Assembly (NCBI RefSeq): GCF_002531825.1
Contig: NZ_NWSX01000013.1
Location: 62,001 to 126,000, forward strand
DNA length: 64,000 bases
From: Rhizobium sp. J15
GTDB lineage: Bacteria > Pseudomonadota > Alphaproteobacteria > Rhizobiales > Rhizobiaceae
Direction: 5' to 3'
Shown here: one piece after another, positions 18,273-27,483 of the stretch
How positions within the stretch are numbered: position 1 is the stretch's first letter
Layout: every line of letters starts with the position of its first letter
The notes under the pieces: model-generated
Seen by the model: the letters and a program-made list of their open reading frames with translations, nothing else
Told to the model about the DNA's origin: nothing
Database searches by the model: none
Position numbers and translations under genes: made by a program

Positions 18273-19154
18273 TCAATGTTCCTTGTTGGCGTAGACCGAG
18301 CGCTTCGTCAGGTAGATCAGCACCGTAAAGATCGCCAGGAAGACCATGACCATGAAGCCGGTGCGCTTGCGCTCTTCGAGATGCGGCTCGGCAGCCCACA
18401 TCAGGAAGGCGGAGACATCCCTGGAATACTGGTCGACGGTCGCCGGCGCGCCATCGTCATAGGTCACCTGACCATCGGAGAGCGGCTTCGGCATTGCGAG
18501 GACGGCGGCAGCATTGAAATAAGGGTTATAATGTCCACCCTGTGGCACCTGGAAACCCGCCGGCGGCTCTTCATAGCCGGTCAGCAGTGCATGGATATAA
18601 TCCGGGCCGCTTTCCTGATACTGGGTGAAGATGTCGAAAACGAATTGCGGGAAGCCGCGGGTAACGGCGCGGGCCTTGGCGATCAGCGAGAAATCGGGCG
18701 GAGCCGCGCCATTGTTGGACGCAGCCGCAGCTTCGGCATTCGGGAAAGGCGACGGGAAGTAATCGGAAGGCACCGCCTTGCGGGTAAACATCTCGCCGCT
18801 CGCGTTGGGACCATCCTGGACCTCGTAATTCGCAGCGAAGGCCTTCACCTGCGCGTCGGAATAGCCGAGTTCGCCGAGCATGCGGAAAGGCACGAGCTTC
18901 ATCGAGTGACAGGCTGCACAGACCTCCGTGTAGACCTTGAGGCCGCGCTGGAGCTGGCCCTTGTCATAGTGGCCGAACGGACCGGCGAAAGACCACTCCT
19001 CCTCCTTCGGATGCTTCAACGGATAATGCGGCGTCTCACCTTCCGCGTGATGGGCCGGAGCCGCACCTTCGGCGGGCGCCTCCTCGGCCAGGACAGCGCT
19101 GCTGAGACCGGCCACGAGAGCGAGCGAGAGAATGCTTGCAACAAGCGTTTTCAT
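18273..19154 (-). CDS. petC: Cytochrome c1 of the bc1 complex
   Basis: A 293-residue electron carrier of complex III. It has a cleavable signal peptide (about 1-23), the heme-binding CAACH at residues 79-83, a soluble periplasmic domain and a C-terminal membrane anchor (about 262-282) ending KRSVYANKEH. ATG at 19154 starts a normal signal peptide; the frame is open to 19199. Third gene of petABC, 25 bases after cytochrome b. Also called fbcC in rhizobia. Confidence 0.96.
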   Translation of the reverse strand: MKTLVASILSLALVAGLSSAVLAEEAPAEGAAPAHHAEGETPHYPLKHPKEEEWSFAGPFGHYDKGQLQRGLKVYTEVCAACHSMKLVPFRMLGELGYSDAQVKAFAANYEVQDGPNASGEMFTRKAVPSDYFPSPFPNAEAAAASNNGAAPPDFSLIAKARAVTRGFPQFVFDIFTQYQESGPDYIHALLTGYEEPPAGFQVPQGGHYNPYFNAAAVLAMPKPLSDGQVTYDDGAPATVDQYSRDVSAFLMWAAEPHLEERKRTGFMVMVFLAIFTVLIYLTKRSVYANKEH

Positions 19155-19179
19155 GTTTCTGTTCCCTTCCGTCGCGCGC

Positions 19180-20460
19180 TTACGCATTGGCCGCTGCACT
19201 GGCGGCAGCTGTCTTGTTGCGCTTCTCGAGCACCGCTTCGGTGATCGAGTTCGGGATGCGGCGCGGCGTCTCTACGAGGCCGAGCACCGGCATGGCAACC
19301 AGGAAGAAGGCGAAGTAGAGGAGCGTGCAGATCTGCGAGATGATGACGAAGCTCCCTTCCGCCGGCTGAGAGCCGAGCCAGCCGAGGATGATCGCGTTGA
19401 TCACGAACAGCCAATAGAACAGCTTGTACCAGGGACGGTAGACCGCGGAGCGAACCTTGGAGGTATCGAGCCAGGGCAGGAAGAACAGCACGATGATCGC
19501 GCCGAACATGACGAGCACGCCGCCGAGCTTGGAGTCGATCGGGCCGATGTTGAAGGTGATCGAACGCAGCATCGCGTAGAACGGCAGGAAGTACCATTCC
19601 GGAACGATGTGGGCCGGCGTCTTCAACGGGTCGGCCGGGATGTAGTTGTCGGCATGGCCGAGGAAGTTCGGCATGTAGAAGACGAAATAGGCGTAGACCA
19701 GCAGGAAGACCGAAACGCCGAGCGCATCCTTCATCGTCGCATAGGGCGTGAAGCGCACGGTATCCGTCTTGGTCTTGACCTCGACGCCCGTCGGGTTCGT
19801 CTGGCCGGTGACGTGCAGCGCCCAGATGTGAAGGACGACGACGCCGGCGATCATGAAGGGCAGCAGGTAGTGCAGCGAGAAGAACCGGTTCAGCGTCGGC
19901 TGTTCGACGGCAAAACCGCCGAGCAGGAACTGCTGGAGCGATTCGCCGATCATCGGGAAGGCCGAGAAGAAGCCGGTGATGACGGTCGCGCCCCAGAAGG
20001 ACATCTGGCCCCAGGGCAGAACGTAGCCCATGAAGCCGGTCGCCATCATCAGCAGGTAGATGACGACGCCGAGGATCCAGAGGATTTCGCGCGGCGCCTT
20101 GTAGGAACCGTAATAGAGGCCACGGGCGATGTGCAGGTAGACGGCGACGAAGAAGAAGGATGCGCCGTTGGCATGCATGTAGCGCAGCAGCCAGCCGTGG
20201 TTGACGTCGCGCATGATCTTTTCAACGGAGTTGAAGGCGATCATGGTGTCGGCGGCGTAATGCATGGCGAGCACGATGCCCGTCAGGATCTGCACGACCA
20301 GCATGACGGAGAGCATGGCGCCGAAGGTATAGGCATAGTTCAGGTTTCTCGGAACCGGATATGCCACGAAGCTGTCATAGACCATGCGCGGCAGCGGCAG
20401 GCGCGCATCGACCCATTTTTCGAAGCCGGTTGATGGTTCGTAGCTGGAATGGCCACTCAT
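19180..20460 (-). CDS. petB: Cytochrome b of the bc1 complex
   Basis: A 426-residue membrane subunit carrying the two b hemes and both quinone sites. Typical motifs are [16 protein letters not shown] and [10 protein letters not shown] (PEWY quinol-oxidation motif). Length fits unfused alphaproteobacterial cytochrome b. It starts 14 bases after the Rieske gene. Confidence 0.97.
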   Translation of the reverse strand: MSGHSSYEPSTGFEKWVDARLPLPRMVYDSFVAYPVPRNLNYAYTFGAMLSVMLVVQILTGIVLAMHYAADTMIAFNSVEKIMRDVNHGWLLRYMHANGASFFFVAVYLHIARGLYYGSYKAPREILWILGVVIYLLMMATGFMGYVLPWGQMSFWGATVITGFFSAFPMIGESLQQFLLGGFAVEQPTLNRFFSLHYLLPFMIAGVVVLHIWALHVTGQTNPTGVEVKTKTDTVRFTPYATMKDALGVSVFLLVYAYFVFYMPNFLGHADNYIPADPLKTPAHIVPEWYFLPFYAMLRSITFNIGPIDSKLGGVLVMFGAIIVLFFLPWLDTSKVRSAVYRPWYKLFYWLFVINAIILGWLGSQPAEGSFVIISQICTLLYFAFFLVAMPVLGLVETPRRIPNSITEAVLEKRNKTAAASAAANA

Positions 20461-20474
20461 GAATCAGTCTCCCC

Positions 20475-21053
20475 TCAACCGATCTTGATTTTGGTATCGG
20501 ACACAAATGAAAAGGTCGGAATCGCCAGGTTCTCAGGCGCGGGACCCTTCCGGATGCGGCCGGCCGTATCGTAGACCGAGCCATGGCAGGGACAGAACCA
20601 ACCATTGTATTCGCCGGCCTGGCCGAGCGGGACGCAGCCGAGATGGGTGCAGGTGCCGATCATGACGATCCAGTTTTCCTTGCCTTCGCCGCCCGAGCGG
20701 TCGACGCCCGTTGCCTGAGCCTCGGCAGGAAGGTTTGCATTGCGGGCCACCGGATCCTTGAGGTCCGACAGCGGCACATCGGCTGCCGCCTTGACTTCCT
20801 CGGGCGTGCGGTTGCGGATGAAGATCGGCTTGCCGCGCCATTTCACCGTCAAGGACATGCCGGGCTCGAGGCTTGCGACATCCACTTCGATGGAAGCCAG
20901 CGCCAGCGTCGACGCGTCCGGGCGCATCTGATCGATGAACGGCCACGCAACCGCAGCGGCGCCGACGGCACCAGCCATACCAGTGGTGAGATAAAGGAAA
21001 TCACGGCGAGTGGGCTCTGTCGAAGCCTCGCTTGTCGTTTCGTGTTCGCTCAC
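20475..21053 (-). CDS. petA: Rieske iron-sulfur subunit of the bc1 complex
   Basis: A 192-residue protein with a Tat-type N-terminus (TRRDFLYLTT) and membrane anchor (about 20-40). The 2Fe-2S ligands are in CTHLGC (135-140) and CPCHG (154-158). First gene of petABC. The 286 bases upstream are shared with the divergent EEP gene; I found no clear promoter there. Confidence 0.97.
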   Translation of the reverse strand: MSEHETTSEASTEPTRRDFLYLTTGMAGAVGAAAVAWPFIDQMRPDASTLALASIEVDVASLEPGMSLTVKWRGKPIFIRNRTPEEVKAAADVPLSDLKDPVARNANLPAEAQATGVDRSGGEGKENWIVMIGTCTHLGCVPLGQAGEYNGWFCPCHGSVYDTAGRIRKGPAPENLAIPTFSFVSDTKIKIG

Positions 21054-21339
21054 GGCTTAACCATCCTCTGCGCAATTATCGCGGAATTCCGCCCTGCCCC
21101 CTCTACCAACGAATCTCTCTGGACACAATTCGGCCATAGATTCCCCGGCAATCCGGCGCGTTCTAAGCTTGATCGCAAATTATGTCCAGCCTTGACAAGG
21201 GGATGAGGGCACAATGTCGCGGGAAATTTCGGAGGAATTTTTTAAGGCAAATACCAGCTCGCGATTATGCTGCATTGCAACAAAAAAGCCGGCGTGATAG
21301 GCGCATCGGCAGCCAAGCCAGCGAGCCGGACCGAAGCGA

Positions 21340-22272
21340 ATGAGAGACACGATTTTCTGCGTATTCAGCGTGCTGACCACGCTCGTCCTCGCCATCGTCT
21401 CGCTGCGCTACGTCACGAATTTCTATCTGCTTTCCTTCTTTTACAGCTTCCAGGTCCATCTCGCTGTGGCCGCAGCGGCCGCCTCCGTTGCGGCCCTCCT
21501 CGTCAAGCGGCACTGGTATGCGCTGCTGACGCTCGCCGTATCGCTGGTCCTTGCCGTCCATGGCATCGTCATGGCGCGCGAATTCGTCGAACCCGCCGTC
21601 GACGAGAGCCGCCCGGCCCTCTTCCGGCTGATGTCCTTCAACATTGAAAACGATAATTTCGCAAACGGCGCGGCCATTGCCGACATGGTCCTCGCCTCGG
21701 GTGCCGACGTCGTCAACATATTGGAAGCCGAGCCGCTGCTGTCCGAACTGCCGCGGCTCCTGAAGACCTACCCTTATTACGTCGGCTGCGGCATCGGCAT
21801 GGAGCAATGCGATACGCTCGTGCTGTCGAAGCGCCCGCTGATCGAGCCCCGGATCCGCAATCTCGGGCTCCTCTGGCGCAACCGGCTGACGATCTCGACG
21901 ATCGATTTCGACGGCCGGAAGGTCAATTTTCTCGCCGCGCACCTGACCAAGCCTTATTACGACGAGTTCCACGGCCTGGAAATTGCAGATCTCGCCGAGG
22001 TTATTCCCTCCCTGCCGGGACCGCTTGTGCTCGCCGGTGATTTCAACACCTCGATCCTGGCGCCCGACGTGCAGTATCTCATGCGCAGCCAGGGCCTGGG
22101 CACGGTGTTGCTGGAACCCGCGACATGGCCGATCGCAGCCGGCCCCTTCGGCATTCCGATCGATCATATCTTCAGCAAAGCGCCCCTGCGGCTGAAATCG
22201 GTCCGCCGCATCGAGAACAGCTTCGGATCAAATCATTTTGGCCTCGTGGCGGAATTCGTCGTCGATCCCTGA
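21340..22272 (+). CDS. Membrane-anchored endonuclease/exonuclease/phosphatase-family protein
   Basis: 310 residues: three N-terminal hydrophobic helices (about 5-78), then an EEP fold with SFNIEN at 99-104, AGDFNT, DHIF and SNHFGLVAEF. These are the metal-binding and catalytic motifs of the family, whose members cut nucleic acids or phospholipid/inositol phosphates. With the anchor it probably acts on the periplasmic side, by inference. Its last 45 bases overlap the convergent ABC transporter gene. Confidence 0.85.
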   Translation: MRDTIFCVFSVLTTLVLAIVSLRYVTNFYLLSFFYSFQVHLAVAAAAASVAALLVKRHWYALLTLAVSLVLAVHGIVMAREFVEPAVDESRPALFRLMSFNIENDNFANGAAIADMVLASGADVVNILEAEPLLSELPRLLKTYPYYVGCGIGMEQCDTLVLSKRPLIEPRIRNLGLLWRNRLTISTIDFDGRKVNFLAAHLTKPYYDEFHGLEIADLAEVIPSLPGPLVLAGDFNTSILAPDVQYLMRSQGLGTVLLEPATWPIAAGPFGIPIDHIFSKAPLRLKSVRRIENSFGSNHFGLVAEFVVDP

Positions 22273-24141
22273 GCCCTGATCCTCATCGGCGGCGAGGAAG
22301 CCGCCGGACTGGCGCGCCCAGAGTTCGGCATAGAGGCCGCCCCGGCGAAGCAGCTCGCCATGGCTGCCCTCCTCGATGATTCGGCCGAGATCGACGACGA
22401 TCAGCCGGTCGAGCGCAGCGATCGTCGACAGCCGGTGGGCGATCGCCAGCACCGTCTTGCCCTCCATGATCCGATGGAGGTTGGACTGGATCGCTTCTTC
22501 CACTTCCGAATCGAGTGCCGAGGTCGCTTCGTCGAGAACCAGGATCGGCGCGTCCTTCAGCATGACGCGGGCAATGGCGATGCGCTGCCGCTGCCCGCCC
22601 GAAAGCTTGACGCCGCGCTCGCCGACATGCGCATCGAAGCCTTTGCGGCCCTGCTGATCCTGCAGGCGGGAGATGAAGTCGATGGCTTCGGCGCGCTTGG
22701 CCGCCTCGATCAGCCGCTCCTCGCCGGCATCCGGCCGCCCGAAGAGGATATTGTCACGCACCGAACGGTGCAGCAGCGAGGTGTCCTGGCTGACGACGCT
22801 GATCTGCGTCCTCAGCGATTCCTGCGTGACGGCCGATATATCCTGCCCGTCGACAAGGATGTGGCCCTCCTGGATGTCGTAGAGGCGCAGCAGCAGGTTC
22901 ATCAGCGTCGATTTGCCCGCGCCCGAACGGCCGACGATGCCGACCTTTTCGCCGGGGCGGATGGTCAGCGAGAAATTCTCGACGACCGGCAGGTGGCCCT
23001 GCCCGTAATGGAAGGAAACATTGTCGAAGCGAATGCCGGGCTGGCGGATCACCAGCGTCTTCGCGTCGGGCCGGTCGACGAGCCCGAGCGGCTGGGAAAT
23101 CAGCTCCGCGGCATTCTGGATGGTGCCGAGATTGCGCATGATGCCGTTAAACTGCGTCATCAGCCGGCCGAGCAGGAAATTCAGCCTCAGCACCAGCGCC
23201 AGCGAGAATGCCACCGCGCCCGAGCTCACCAGCCCGCGCAGCCAGAGATCGACGCTGAGACCCGCCATCGTCACGATCATCAGGCCGGAAAGCAGCGCCA
23301 TGGACGCCCTTACCCCGGTGATGAACCGCGTGAAGCGCAGCACCGTATCCTGGTAGATGTCGAAGCCCTGCCGCATGTAGCGGTCGCTCTCCTCGTCGCG
23401 CGCAAAGAGCTTCAGCGTCTGCATGTTGCTGTAGGAATCGACCATGCGCCCGTTCAGCATCGATCCGGCTTCCGCCGTTTCGCGGGAATGATAACGGATG
23501 CGCGGGACGAAATGGCGAGCCAGGAAACCGAAGGCGATGAGCCAGAACAGCACGACGGCGGCGAGCGAAAAATCCAGCCGGGCGACGAGCGCGAGCGTCG
23601 TTGCGGCATAAATGCCGACGAACCAGACGCTTTCCATCAGCGAGGTGACGAGATCGCCGGTCGCCTGCCCTGCCGACCAGACCTTGGTGACGATGCGTCC
23701 GGAGAAATCGCTCTGAAAGAACGACAATGATTGCCGGGAGACATGGAGATAGGATTGCCAGCGTGCTAGATTGTAGAAGCCGGGCGTAATCACCTGCTGA
23801 TCGACGAGCGCGATCAGGAAGGCGACGACGAAACGCGCGACGCCAATGAGAGCGAGCATGCCGAACAGCTCGCCGCCATGGGCCGCCAGAAGACCGCTCC
23901 AGCCGGCGCCGGGCGTGGTGCTGGCGAGGATATCGACCAGGCGCCCGACGAACCAGAAGAGCGCGGCCTCGATCGCCGCCGATGCGCCGCCGAGAATGAG
24001 CATGGCGATGAACGGCATCTTCGCCTGGCCGATATAGAACCAGATGAAGCCGAGCGTTGTGCGCGGCGGCTGGAGTTTGGCGCGTGGACGAAACGGATCG
24101 ATCCAGGTTTCGAACAGGCGTAGAATGGGGCGCAGGAACAT
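22228..24141 (-). CDS. ABC exporter, fused membrane and ATPase domains (copy 1)
   Basis: A 637-residue type IV ABC half-transporter: six-helix membrane domain (about 35-330) then ATPase with Walker A GRSGAGKST, signature LSGGQRQRIAIAR, Walker B ILVLDEATSALDS and the H-loop in AIAHRLST. Cargo unknown. Close paralogue of the exporter at 25244-27100; the two could form a heterodimer or be independent. The 3' end overlaps the EEP gene by 45 bases on the other strand. Confidence 0.92.
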   Translation of the reverse strand: MFLRPILRLFETWIDPFRPRAKLQPPRTTLGFIWFYIGQAKMPFIAMLILGGASAAIEAALFWFVGRLVDILASTTPGAGWSGLLAAHGGELFGMLALIGVARFVVAFLIALVDQQVITPGFYNLARWQSYLHVSRQSLSFFQSDFSGRIVTKVWSAGQATGDLVTSLMESVWFVGIYAATTLALVARLDFSLAAVVLFWLIAFGFLARHFVPRIRYHSRETAEAGSMLNGRMVDSYSNMQTLKLFARDEESDRYMRQGFDIYQDTVLRFTRFITGVRASMALLSGLMIVTMAGLSVDLWLRGLVSSGAVAFSLALVLRLNFLLGRLMTQFNGIMRNLGTIQNAAELISQPLGLVDRPDAKTLVIRQPGIRFDNVSFHYGQGHLPVVENFSLTIRPGEKVGIVGRSGAGKSTLMNLLLRLYDIQEGHILVDGQDISAVTQESLRTQISVVSQDTSLLHRSVRDNILFGRPDAGEERLIEAAKRAEAIDFISRLQDQQGRKGFDAHVGERGVKLSGGQRQRIAIARVMLKDAPILVLDEATSALDSEVEEAIQSNLHRIMEGKTVLAIAHRLSTIAALDRLIVVDLGRIIEEGSHGELLRRGGLYAELWARQSGGFLAADEDQGSGIDDEFRHEAKMI

Positions 24142-24303
24142 GGAAGCGATATAGGCGGATTGCGAGAAGGGGCAAAGGGAATGAAGAGCGGACGCAACCT
24201 TATATTTTGGTAATAAACGATAACATCGGCGGCATCGCCATTGAATGCTCCCGAACCCGTCACAATCTGACGATACGATCGCGCTTCACCGGAGGGAAGG
24301 CTC

Positions 24304-24534
24304 ATGGAAACGAAAATGCTCGATGCGCATATTCCGCTTCCGCTTGCAGCAAGGCTGGATGCCCTGGCGCTCGACCTCGCCCTGCCGCGCGACCAGATCG
24401 TCATCGAGGCCATCGCCGCCTGGCTCGACACCGAGGAGCGCCGCCGCATCGCCACTTTGCGCACGCTCGCCGCCGCCAACACCATCGTCGTCGTCGAACA
24501 CGACCGCGTGATCGACTGGGCTGATAGTCTTTGA
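24304..24534 (+). CDS. Small RHH/CopG-type antitoxin-like protein, without a toxin
   Basis: A 76-residue protein; the pattern LPLAARLDALALDLALPRDQ followed by two helices and the ending HDRVIDWADSL is that of ribbon-helix-helix antitoxins which normally precede a RelE/ParE toxin. No toxin follows: 35 bases after its stop the opposite-strand parE remnant begins. Start ATG has GGAGGGAAGG upstream. Probably an orphan antitoxin or a free-standing regulator. Confidence 0.7.
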   Translation: METKMLDAHIPLPLAARLDALALDLALPRDQIVIEAIAAWLDTEERRRIATLRTLAAANTIVVVEHDRVIDWADSL

Positions 24535-24568
24535 AATAACGGATGGCGCGGCATCATTGCCGGGGATG

Positions 24569-24882
24569 TCAATTCCCGCCAAGAATGCCGATAATATCCC
24601 GGCGCCCGTGCAGGACACGCAAGATCGTAACCACTTCATTTTCTAAAATATAATAGGCGCGAATATCCTCGAAACCCTGTACGGGCCACGATCTTACGCC
24701 GGCCAAATTCGAATTGGCGAATGTCTTCGCGTGCCGGAATTCGGATGTTCCAGAAGACGCGTGAAGGACTGCTCCGCGGCAAGCAGGAATCGCTGACCGA
24801 GATCCTCGCCGCCATGCTCCACAAGATAAGAAAACTGCGAGAGAATATCTTCCCGAGCGGCCGGCTTGATAGCAAGCTTCAC
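24569..24882 (-). pseudogene. ParE/RelE-family toxin, frameshifted
   Basis: Reads from a GTG at 24882 (overlapping the parD stop as GTGA) through a normal ParE N-terminal half (ending LLEHPNSGTRR) and then goes out of frame near 24722, stopping at 24694. The expected second half (FANSNLAGVRSWPVQGFEDI ... LRVLHGRRDIIGIL) is intact in the next frame and ends at 24569. One extra base would restore a toxin of about 103 residues. Either the toxin is dead or the base is an assembly error; programmed frameshifting is unlikely because no slippery run is present. Confidence 0.8.
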
Positions 24883-25148
24883 GGCGATTTCTTCTTGCTT
24901 TGCGCAACCAGCAACTGCGCGGCCTCTTTTCTGAGATCGCTCCAGAATGCGGGCGTTGCCTCGATGGCATTGCCTGATGCTAAACCTTCAAGCAGCAAGG
25001 CCTCGAGCCGCGCCTCGTTTTCGCGCTCCTGCGCATCACGAACGAGACCGCGGAAATATTCGCTGACGTTGCCATAGCCTTTGCTGGCCATTTGGCTTTC
25101 GACAAATGCCTTTAAGCTATCAGGCAATGAGATTGTCACGGTCGCCAT
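24879..25148 (-). CDS. parD: ParD-family antitoxin
   Basis: An 89-residue antitoxin with an N-terminal ribbon-helix-helix domain (TVTISLPDSLKAFVE, then YGNVSEYFRGLVRDAQ) and a C-terminal toxin-binding tail. Start ATG 25148 follows AACGAGG. The stop overlaps the parE GTG. It probably represses its own promoter at the palindrome just upstream. AT-richer than neighbours, consistent with acquisition. Confidence 0.9.
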   Translation of the reverse strand: MATVTISLPDSLKAFVESQMASKGYGNVSEYFRGLVRDAQERENEARLEALLLEGLASGNAIEATPAFWSDLRKEAAQLLVAQSKKKSP

Positions 25149-25173
25149 GAGAAAATCCTCGTTGAGTTCAGCA

Positions 25174-25210
25174 AGATAACATATTTTCTTAACTGTTCTC
25201 AACTGTTAAG
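25174..25210 (-). promoter_or_regulatory. parDE promoter with operator-like palindrome
   Basis: Minus strand: -35 TTGAGA (25197-25202), 17-base spacer, -10 TTATCT (25174-25179). The -35 is embedded in a 23-base near-palindrome (25188-25210), in which two AACAGTT units repeat with one mismatch in the symmetry. This is the expected place and form of an RHH antitoxin operator. Confidence 0.7.
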
Positions 25211-25212
25211 AA

Positions 25213-25240
25213 GCCCTCCCGCTCTCGCCGGGAGGGCCTC
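25213..25240 (-). terminator. Terminator of the second ABC exporter
   Basis: GCCCTCCC (25213-25220) pairs with GGGAGGGC (25230-25237) around a 9-base loop, just beyond the minus-strand stop at 25244. Followed on that strand by TTCTT. Confidence 0.7.
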
Positions 25241-25243
25241 ATC

Positions 25244-27100
25244 TTATTCCGCCGCCTCTTCCGCCTCTTCGGCGTGATCGGAGAGGAAGCCGCCCGACTG
25301 GCGGTTCCAGAGGTCGGCGTAGATGCCGCCGCTCTCGATCAGTTCGCCGTGCGAGCCGGCCTCGATGATCCGCCCCTTGTCGAGCACGATCAGCCGGTCC
25401 ATCTCGGTCAGCGTCGACAGCCGGTGGGCAATCGCGATTACCGTCTTGCCCTCCATCAGGGCGAAGAGGTTTTCCTGGATCGCTGCCTCGACTTCCGAAT
25501 CGAGCGCCGAGGTCGCCTCGTCGAGCACCAGGATCGGCGCGTCCTTCAGGAAGACGCGGGCGATCGCGATGCGCTGACGCTGGCCGCCGGAGAGCTTGAC
25601 GCCGCGCTCGCCGACCTGGGCGTCAAGCCCCTGGCGCCCCTGCATGTCGGAGAGCCCCTCGATGAACTCCCAGGCATTGGCGCGTTTTGCGGCTTCGATC
25701 ACCTCGGCATCGGTCGCCTCCGGCCGACCATAGGCGATGTTGTCGCGGATCGAGCGATGCAGCAGCGAGGTATCCTGCGTCACCACGCCGATCAGCGAGC
25801 GCAGGCTCTCCTGCGAGACGCCTGATATATCCTGCCCGTCGATGGTGATGCGGCCGGCCTCCAGGTCATAGAAGCGCAGCAGCAGGTTCATCAGCGTCGT
25901 CTTGCCGGCGCCGGAGCGGCCGACCAGGCCCACCTTCTCGCCGGCCTTGATGTCGAGCGACAGGTTGTCGATGACGCCTTTGCTCTTGCCGTAGTGGAAG
26001 CGGATGCGGTCGTAATGGATCGCACCCTTCTTCGCCGTCATCGCGGGGGCGCCCGGCTTGTCGATGATGTCGTGCTGCTTGCTCATCATCTCCATGCCGT
26101 CATAGACCGTGCCGATATTCTCGAACAGCGCCGAGACTTCCCACATGATCCATTGCGACATGCCGTTGACGCGCATGGCAAGGCCGATGGCGATGGCGAT
26201 GGCGCCGACCGAAATCGCACCATTCAACCAGAACCAGATCGACAGGCCCGAGACGACGAAGAGCGCCACGCAGTTGTTCAGATAGACGCTGATATGGAAG
26301 AGCGTCACCTTGCGCATCTGCTTGTGCACGGTCTGCAGGAACTCGTCCATGCCCTCCCTGGCATAGACCTCCTCGCGGCCCGCATGCGAAAACAGCTTGA
26401 CGGTCGCGATATTCGTATAGCTGTCGACCACTCGGCCCGTCATCATCGAGCGCGCATCCGCCTGCATCGCCGCGATCTTGCGAAGCCGCGGCACGAAATA
26501 GGAGACGATGCCGACATAGATAGCAAGCCAGACGAGGATCGGGATCATCAGCCGCCAGTCGGCCGCCGCAATCACGATGATCATCGTCAGGAAATAGCTG
26601 ACGACGTAGACGAAGACGTCGAGGATCTTCATGACCGTTTCGCGCACGGCAAGCGAGGTCTGCATCACCTTGGTCGCAACACGCCCGGCAAACTCGTTGG
26701 CGAAGAATGTCATGCTGTGGCGCAGCAGGAAGCGGTGCATCTGCCAGCGCGCCATCATCGGGTAATTGCCGAGCAGAATCTGGTGCATGATGAGGGAATC
26801 GAGCCCGGCCGCCAGCGGCAAGCCCACAAGCACCAGCGCCCCCATCCAGAACAGCTTGTGGCCTTCCGTCTCGATGAACGTGGCCCGATCGGCATTGGTC
26901 AACCAGTCGACGATGTCGCCGAGGAACTGGAAGAGCGCCACTTCGCCGACGGCGATCGACGCCGTCAGCACGGCCATCAGGCCAAGCCAGGGTGCTGCCG
27001 GCTTGCTGTAATGCCAGCAGAAGGCAAAGAGGCCTTTCGGCGGGGCCACGGGCTCCTCGCTCGGAAAGGGATTGAGTCGCTGTTCGAACCAGCCAAACAT
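25244..27100 (-). CDS. ABC exporter, fused membrane and ATPase domains (copy 2)
   Basis: A 618-residue ABC half-transporter, paralogue of copy 1. ATPase motifs GRSGAGKTT (Walker A), LSGGQRQRIAIAR and ILVLDEATSALDS are intact. ATG at 27100 (MFGWFEQRLNPF) follows GGAG; the frame runs open to 27211 but those extra residues look non-coding. Cargo unknown. The C-terminus ends with an acidic run EEAEEAAE. Confidence 0.92.
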   Translation of the reverse strand: MFGWFEQRLNPFPSEEPVAPPKGLFAFCWHYSKPAAPWLGLMAVLTASIAVGEVALFQFLGDIVDWLTNADRATFIETEGHKLFWMGALVLVGLPLAAGLDSLIMHQILLGNYPMMARWQMHRFLLRHSMTFFANEFAGRVATKVMQTSLAVRETVMKILDVFVYVVSYFLTMIIVIAAADWRLMIPILVWLAIYVGIVSYFVPRLRKIAAMQADARSMMTGRVVDSYTNIATVKLFSHAGREEVYAREGMDEFLQTVHKQMRKVTLFHISVYLNNCVALFVVSGLSIWFWLNGAISVGAIAIAIGLAMRVNGMSQWIMWEVSALFENIGTVYDGMEMMSKQHDIIDKPGAPAMTAKKGAIHYDRIRFHYGKSKGVIDNLSLDIKAGEKVGLVGRSGAGKTTLMNLLLRFYDLEAGRITIDGQDISGVSQESLRSLIGVVTQDTSLLHRSIRDNIAYGRPEATDAEVIEAAKRANAWEFIEGLSDMQGRQGLDAQVGERGVKLSGGQRQRIAIARVFLKDAPILVLDEATSALDSEVEAAIQENLFALMEGKTVIAIAHRLSTLTEMDRLIVLDKGRIIEAGSHGELIESGGIYADLWNRQSGGFLSDHAEEAEEAAE

Positions 27101-27248
27101 GAAAGTGCTCCGAAACGTCAGCGTTTCGGCTCCCGGCCTCGCGCCATCTGGGCGCCATGCAAGCACATATGGGAACCGAACGTTCAAGGGGCGAGGCTGA
27201 AACAGCCGCACAATGGATCAAAAGGGAAGTTTTAGAAAGAAGCCCGCT

Positions 27249-27314
27249 CTAGCGGCGCCATGTCGCCTTGATCGGCATCACGACGGGAAAGCGCATAATG
27301 AGCAAAATATTCAT
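27249..27314 (-). CDS. Possible 21-residue peptide upstream of the ABC exporter
   Basis: ATG at 27314 is preceded at five bases by a strong GGGAGGG ribosome binding site and codes for MNILLIMRFPVVMPIKATWR plus one Arg, then TAG. It is hydrophobic then basic, like small membrane peptides or upstream leader peptides. It lies on the same strand as the exporter, 149 bases before it, in the 383-base region between the exporter and trmL. I know no family. The rest of that region shows no other gene. Confidence 0.35.
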   Translation of the reverse strand: MNILLIMRFPVVMPIKATWRR

Positions 27315-27483
27315 GTGGCCCTCCCTGCTGACGATTGAAGCCGTGTTTGCATAACGCGAAAAACGTGAAATTTCCAGCCCTATACTGGCCGAAATCGATC
27401 GTTTCCGGCCGAACCACGCCCTGTTGCTTCGAAATCACGGTTGTATTAGGCCTCCGGCGTCGAAACGAACAGGCGGCGCCCGA

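Noticed and set aside
19132..20433. Plus-strand ORF opposite cytochrome b
   Set aside because: Shadow of petB, charge-rich and without any motif.
24694..24882. Truncated ParE as an intact 62-residue protein
   Set aside because: The missing half lies in the adjacent frame, so this is a frameshifted toxin and not a short natural protein.
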